Source of the DNA: SIG622 sp045652245
Lineage (GTDB): Bacteria; Bacillota; Clostridia; Oscillospirales; CAG-382
NCBI GenBank assembly: GCA_045652245.1
Contig: JAZRTY010000006.1
Span: forward strand, 1-64,000
Length of the DNA stretch: 64,000 nt
Direction of reading: 5' to 3'
The stretch's first letter is position 1; every line of letters starts with the position of its first letter. Shown here piece after piece: positions 59,795 through 64,000 of the stretch. The notes beneath the pieces were generated by a model, which was not told where the DNA came from, did not search any database, and saw only the letters and a list, made by a program, of their open reading frames with translations. The translations under genes and the position numbers were made by a program.

Positions 59795-62155
59795 TTATTC
59801 TGCAATTGCAACCTTCAGAACTTCTGAAATATCCTTGGCATACACAAATTCGATATTATCAAGGACAAGCTTATCGCATTCCTCCAGGTCGATTTTGTTC
59901 TCATACGGAATTATGACTGTTTTCATACCGTTTTTGTAAGCTGCCATTGTTTTCTCACGAAGTCCACCAATCGGGAACACTCTGCCGGACAAGGTAATTT
60001 CACCTGTCATAGCAACATCTCCTCTGACCTTTTTTCCCGAAAGCTCGGATACAAGTGCTGTTACCATAGTTACACCTGCGCTCGGTCCGTCCTTTGGGAT
60101 TGCTCCTTCGGGGAAATGGATATGTAAATCGCAATTCTTATAAAATTCCTTGTCGATACCGAGCTTTTCACAATTCTTGCGAATATAGCTTACAGCTGCC
60201 CTTGCTGACTCTTTCATAACGTCACCAAGACTACCTGTGATTTCTGTTTTACCAGTTCCCGGCATGGACACAACCTCAACCTGTAGCATTTCGCCACCAA
60301 GTTCTGTCCAGGCAAGTCCGTTTACAATACCTACCTTATCCGACGTGTCCTTTTCGCTGTCACGAACCTTTGGATTTCCAAGATACTCCTGAAGGTCACA
60401 TCCCTTTACGGTATAGCTCTTTTTATCACCCTCAACGAGCTTTCTTGCAACCTTTCTGCAAAGTGCTGCCGTCTCACGTTCAAGGTTTCGTACACCTGAT
60501 TCTTTTGTGTATTTTTCGATAAGTCCCGTAACTGCATCCTCGGTAACTCTCATCTTACTTTTACTAAGTCCGTGTCTTTTAAGCTCCTTCGGGAAAAGGT
60601 GGTTTTTGAATATCGCTATCTTTTCGCTGACAGTGTAAGCCGGAAGTCTTATAATTTCCATTCTGTCAAGAAGAGGCCTCGGAACAGTATCAAGAGTATT
60701 TGCAGTTGCAATAAAGATACAATCGGAAATATCAAACGGAAATTCAACATAGTGGTCGCGGAAAGTTTTGTTCTGGTCAATATCCAGCACCTCAAGAAGT
60801 GCTGCCGACGGGTCTCCGTGCATATCCTTTGACATTTTATCAATCTCATCAAGAAGCATTACGGGATTTTGTGTTCCAACCTGCTTTATCGCAGTAATGA
60901 TTCTACCCGGCATCGCTGCCACATAGGTTTTTCTATGTCCTCTTATTTCTGCCTCATCACGGATACCACCAAGAGAAACACGTACAAATTTCCTGTTCAT
61001 CGCCCTGGCTACAGATTTCGCAACAGAGGTTTTACCAACACCGGGAGGACCTACAAGAAGCAGAATCTGACCTTTCAGTTCGGGAGACAGTTGTTTTACA
61101 GAGATATATTCGAGGATTCTGTCCTTAACTTTTGTCAGCGCATCGTGGTCTGCATCAAGGATTTTTTTAGCCTTCACAACATCAAAGCTGTCCTGTGTCT
61201 TTTTGCCCCAGGGAAGAGCTATAACTGTATCAATATATTCACGCAGCACTGCAGATTCCGAAGAAATAGGCGGCATTCTGTTAAGCTTTGACGCTTCCTT
61301 CAAAAGTACTTTCTGTACTTCTGCAGGACAATTTGATTTCTTAATGGAATTTACAATACTTCCTACATCATCGTCCGAAACAGGCTCACCGTCCTCGTCA
61401 TATACTTCCTCGCCCATTCCAAGCTCATTCTGTATTACTTTTAGCTGTTCACGAAGAAAATACTCTCTCTGGTTTTTATCAAGCTTTTCCTTAACCTTTG
61501 CGTGAATTTCAAGCTCGTTTCTAAGCACTTCAATTTCTTTTTCAAGAAGGAACGCCAAGGTTTCAAGACGTTTTACCGGGTCAAAAATATTCAGTATTTC
61601 CTGTTTATCCTGAAGGTTATGAAGAAGATTTGCAGCTAAAAAATCCGCAAGAACTCCCGGGGAATTTATGCTCTGTACTGCTGCAATAAGTTCAGGAGAG
61701 AGCTTTGGAAGAAGCTTTAGCATTTCCTCAAATCTGCTTTTGATTTCACGCATAAGGGCTGTCCCTTTAACTCCGCCGCCATCGGAAATTTCGACCTTTT
61801 TTGCAAATACAGTTGCACGAAGATATGGTTTATCCTCGATTTTTTCTACTATTTCACCTCTTGAAATTCCATCTGCAATTATTCGGAAGTTACCATTCGG
61901 AAGCTTTGTTGCTTGTCTGATTTTCGCTACAACACCGATATTTTCAACATTCTCAAGAGTAGGATTTGGTATTTTCAAGTCCTTCTGGGCTGTCATAAAG
62001 ACATTTCCACCATACTTTGCCGCCGCCTGCATTGCAAGAACCGACGCTTTTCTTGATATTTCAAAGCTTGTTGGGACCTCGGGATACAGTACAAGTCCAC
62101 GCAGGGCAATTACCGGTAAGGTTATCTGTTCTACCTTTTCTATATAAGATGACAT
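59795..62155 (-). CDS. lon: ATP-dependent protease Lon
   Basis: 787 residues. N-terminal substrate domain (LPVIALRGLVLYPE), AAA+ module with LVGPPGVGKTS and MLLDEIDKM, and protease domain with catalytic Ser in PKDGPSAGVTM and Lys in GLREKTMAAYKNG. Soluble LonA type, no membrane insertion. Start at ATG 62155 (AAAGGA upstream); the frame's TTG at 62185 is not used. Confidence 0.96.
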   Translation of the reverse strand: MSSYIEKVEQITLPVIALRGLVLYPEVPTSFEISRKASVLAMQAAAKYGGNVFMTAQKDLKIPNPTLENVENIGVVAKIRQATKLPNGNFRIIADGISRGEIVEKIEDKPYLRATVFAKKVEISDGGGVKGTALMREIKSRFEEMLKLLPKLSPELIAAVQSINSPGVLADFLAANLLHNLQDKQEILNIFDPVKRLETLAFLLEKEIEVLRNELEIHAKVKEKLDKNQREYFLREQLKVIQNELGMGEEVYDEDGEPVSDDDVGSIVNSIKKSNCPAEVQKVLLKEASKLNRMPPISSESAVLREYIDTVIALPWGKKTQDSFDVVKAKKILDADHDALTKVKDRILEYISVKQLSPELKGQILLLVGPPGVGKTSVAKSVARAMNRKFVRVSLGGIRDEAEIRGHRKTYVAAMPGRIITAIKQVGTQNPVMLLDEIDKMSKDMHGDPSAALLEVLDIDQNKTFRDHYVEFPFDISDCIFIATANTLDTVPRPLLDRMEIIRLPAYTVSEKIAIFKNHLFPKELKRHGLSKSKMRVTEDAVTGLIEKYTKESGVRNLERETAALCRKVARKLVEGDKKSYTVKGCDLQEYLGNPKVRDSEKDTSDKVGIVNGLAWTELGGEMLQVEVVSMPGTGKTEITGSLGDVMKESARAAVSYIRKNCEKLGIDKEFYKNCDLHIHFPEGAIPKDGPSAGVTMVTALVSELSGKKVRGDVAMTGEITLSGRVFPIGGLREKTMAAYKNGMKTVIIPYENKIDLEECDKLVLDNIEFVYAKDISEVLKVAIAE

Positions 62156-62332
62156 TTTATTTTCCTTTCGTTTCAGTGCAATCAATTAAACAAAAATATA
62201 CAAATTTTATTATAACACAAATAACGACAGATTTCCACACAAAACTATGATTGTTGATATATTATTTACATTTTAATATTTTGTGTTTATATTTCAGCTA
62301 TGTCTTTATTTTTATTAATACCTTTGGGCAAC

Positions 62333-62364
62333 AAAAACAGCCACTGCAAGGCTTCGCAGCAGCC
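62333..62364 (-). terminator. Terminator of the capA/M20 transcript
   Basis: Minus-strand stem GGCTGCTGC (62364-62356) with GCAGTGGCT (62347-62339), all nine positions pairing with three GU pairs, loop GAAGCCTT, then GTTTTTG. Confidence 0.68.
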
Positions 62365-62382
62365 GTTTTATGAAAATATATT

Positions 62383-62396
62383 GTTTGCATGCAAAC
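62383..62396. promoter_or_regulatory. 14-bp palindrome, possible operator
   Basis: GTTTGCATGCAAAC is a perfect palindrome in an otherwise AT-rich gap, 220 bases upstream of lon. It could be a dimer-binding operator; no regulator can be named. Confidence 0.4.
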
Positions 62397-62499
62397 GCTT
62401 AAGCACCTGATCTGATTTGAATTTTACTGTTCCGGCACATATTCACGGCGAATTATATCACCTGACAAGTCTTTTCCGGTAACATATTTGTACACTTTT

Positions 62500-62844
62500 T
62501 TATATGTTTTTCAAGTTCTTTTTTTGCTTTGGTTTTTTCAAGTGTTTATATAATTCATCAACAAGCCAGGAGACAAGTTGTTTTCCCCGTTTCTCAGCAC
62601 CTTTTAAAATAGAAAATGTTACCTTGCTGAGCTTCTTGTCATCTATATACAGGTGCATAGCAAGTCCGTATTCCGGCAGGCACTCCTTGACAACGAATAT
62701 GGAATTTGGTGACATACTGAAATTACCGAGCGAATATGCACACGGCACACCATCAAAATTATACTTTCCGTCCGCCGTATAAGATGCCTTTAAAATCGGC
62801 TCCCCACACATTACATCGCCCAAGATTGTAATCTTTATTTTTAT
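62500..62844 (-). pseudogene. capA-like gene with internal deletion
   Basis: The frame encodes a normal CapA-type N-terminus (KITILGDVMCGEPILKAS, with residues ...DGKYNFD) fused directly to the C-terminal end (GVPCAYSLGNFSMSPNS ... LPEYGLAMHLYIDD). Intact PGA_cap phosphodiesterase-fold proteins have roughly 270-300 residues between these points, including the DxH/NH metal sites, all absent here. There is also no ATG: codons at the expected start are ATA (62844 and 62838), 4-10 bases after AAAGGG. I infer an in-frame deletion that inactivated the gene. Confidence 0.65.
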
Positions 62845-62857
62845 TCACCCTTTAATG

Positions 62858-64000
62858 TTATTTTATATTTACTCGTGCAACGTCTCCGTTTGCATACTCT
62901 ATTCTGTCACCACTTGTATTCAGACTGTCCATAAAATTCAAAAATTCTTCCTTTGACGCAAAAAGTGGATTAAATTCCTTTATAATTTGCTTAGCCCTCT
63001 GAGCGTTATTATCAAGAAGTATATACAGCATCCCAAGCTGCATCTTTGCGCTTGCAACACAAGCCAGTAACGGATCTGAAATTTCATAATTGCTGCCGTG
63101 TGCTTTTCCCACAGCTCCTCCTGCATAAGGATGTACAACAGGCATAATACAACACAAATCCCCCATATCCGTACTACCGGAACTCATACTATCCCTTACC
63201 TCGAATTCGCATTCCGGAATTGCTCCCCGGGCAGCTTCTGCTGCCAGCTTACACATATTCGTATCGTTTATAAGTGGCGCATATCCGGGTGTGTCAGAAA
63301 TATCGACGTTTGTCCCGATTGAAAGAGCAGCACCACATAAAGCCTGATTCACTTTTTTATTAGCGTCGCAAATAGCCTCAAAGGTTGCACCTCTTACATA
63401 GCTTTCAAGTACAGCAGTTTCGGGTATTGCATTGACCATTACGCCACCACTTGTAATTATGGGATGAACTCTTATTATATCGCTTTCCCTGAAGGTTTCG
63501 CGAATGGCGTTGATAGCATTTATACCACAAGTTGCAGCATAAAGTGCATTTTTACCATTCCAGGGTGCAGATCCGGCGTGCGCTGCAACACCTTTATAAG
63601 TTATCTGCTTTGTCATACAACCAACCGATCCCTTGCCGACCCAAAAGCTTGTAGAAGTATGTACCATAAAAGCAATATCAACACCATCAAAATATCCCCT
63701 GTGCAAAAATTCGCTTTTACCGCCAAAGTATTTAATTTTGCCTTGCTTTTTAAGCTCGCTTCTGTATTCAATCTCTAAAAGCTCCTCCGCAGGAACTGCA
63801 CAAAGTCTTATTTTTCCACAGAATTTATCTAAAATACCGGGTTCCTTGAGAGCTGCCGCAATACCGATGAGGGCTGCACACTGTGCGTTATGTCCACAGG
63901 AATGCACAGCTCCCGTTTTGGGGTTTGCATCCTTGTGTTCCGGACATATTATAGAATCGAGCTCAGCTAAAATCAAAATTTCGGGACCGGGTCTACGTGT
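62858..64000 (-). CDS. M20 family amidohydrolase, 5' end beyond the window
   Basis: At least 380 residues; the frame runs open to the right edge (first visible residues TRRPGPEILILAELDSI). Metal motifs HSCGHNAQCAA, VPAEELLEIEYR, AHAGSAPWNG and late MPVVHPYAGGAVGKAHG fit the M20D aminobenzoyl-glutamate/indole-acetyl-amino-acid hydrolase branch. Hydrolyses N-acyl amino acids; substrate unknown. The 3' end lies 13 bases before the capA relic, so the two probably formed an operon. Confidence 0.88.
   Translation of the reverse strand, partial: TRRPGPEILILAELDSIICPEHKDANPKTGAVHSCGHNAQCAALIGIAAALKEPGILDKFCGKIRLCAVPAEELLEIEYRSELKKQGKIKYFGGKSEFLHRGYFDGVDIAFMVHTSTSFWVGKGSVGCMTKQITYKGVAAHAGSAPWNGKNALYAATCGINAINAIRETFRESDIIRVHPIITSGGVMVNAIPETAVLESYVRGATFEAICDANKKVNQALCGAALSIGTNVDISDTPGYAPLINDTNMCKLAAEAARGAIPECEFEVRDSMSSGSTDMGDLCCIMPVVHPYAGGAVGKAHGSNYEISDPLLACVASAKMQLGMLYILLDNNAQRAKQIIKEFNPLFASKEEFLNFMDSLNTSGDRIEYANGDVARVNIK

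Larger units (their letters stand above)
62186..62499. other. Gap upstream of lon with a terminator and a palindrome
   Basis: No gene is visible. It holds the lon promoter region, the terminator at 62333-62364 and the 14-bp palindrome at 62383-62396, each listed separately. Confidence 0.5.

Noticed and set aside
61668..62147. 160-codon plus-strand frame opposite lon
   Set aside because: Antisense shadow of the lon coding sequence with no ribosome site and no recognisable protein features.
1..64000. CRISPR arrays, insertion sequences, integrases and tRNA genes
   Set aside because: I looked for regularly spaced repeats, transposase or integrase motifs, and cloverleaf T-arm sequences and found none.

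Overview
The window looks like a stretch of AT-rich chromosome from a Gram-positive, spore-former-lineage Clostridia, most likely Ruminococcaceae/Oscillospirales (Ruminococcus/Eubacterium-like). This is inferred from gene content: SpmA/SpmB, HPr kinase, a GlgC/GlgD pair, a T-box leader, SerC/SerA, a dgt-dnaG-rpoD cluster, a four-cysteine L28, a Cheo-type LexA box, strong AAGGAGG ribosome sites and near-consensus TTGACA-17-TATAAT promoters. It is ordinary chromosome: I see no insertion sequence, CRISPR array or tRNA. There are traces of decay and transfer, namely a toxin-tail relic, a gutted capA and a degenerate dispersed repeat.

Layout. 1-413: three stacked promoters firing left out of the window, probably for an rRNA operon. 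414-4975: spmAB, an AbrB-like regulator, an NlpC/P60 hydrolase, a toxin/immunity relic, a YerC-like regulator and a YitT permease. 5054-8592: a tight operon of a trans-sulfuration enzyme, dapF and a MurE-type ligase. 8709-13969: HD and HAD hydrolases, a small Cys-rich protein, an amidase behind two hypothetical genes, and a ROK glucokinase. 14010-18858: HPr kinase, a serine hydrolase, L28, an HPr-like protein without the catalytic His, a pentapeptide protein and a second ROK kinase. 19124-21818: a DUF4349 lipoprotein and an SOS-controlled Y-family polymerase with its small partner.

22005-26253 is the most unusual part. A T-box leader with a leucine (CUC) specifier precedes two genes: an isopropylmalate-synthase homologue that has lost its catalytic and metal residues but kept the LeuA regulatory domain, and a fusion of a xylose-isomerase-like TIM barrel (also missing metal ligands) with an intact acyl-CoA synthetase. 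I infer a leucine-starvation-induced acyl-acid activation system, perhaps for branched-chain acids that feed reductive leucine synthesis.

26256-37847 is a complete glycogen locus: glgB-glgC-glgD-glgA-glgP plus a GH13 hydrolase on the minus strand, and divergent malQ, which appears to use a rare ATT/ATA start. With HprK, two ROK kinases and the HPr-like protein nearby, carbon storage and carbon signalling dominate the left half.

37963-51432, all on the minus strand, is mixed housekeeping: ClC transporter, nicotinamidase-like hydrolase, M20 peptidase, GNAT, RNase HI, NadE, MBL hydrolase, an MTA/SAH nucleosidase-GNAT fusion, RpoD, DnaG and dGTPase. 51718-55880 on the plus strand holds an ACP-like protein with Pro in place of the phosphopantetheine Ser, mnmA, serC and serA. 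The right end carries a DUF554 protein, an AraC regulator divergent from a Gfo/Idh/MocA oxidoreductase, engB-lon, the capA relic and an M20 amidohydrolase cut by the window edge.
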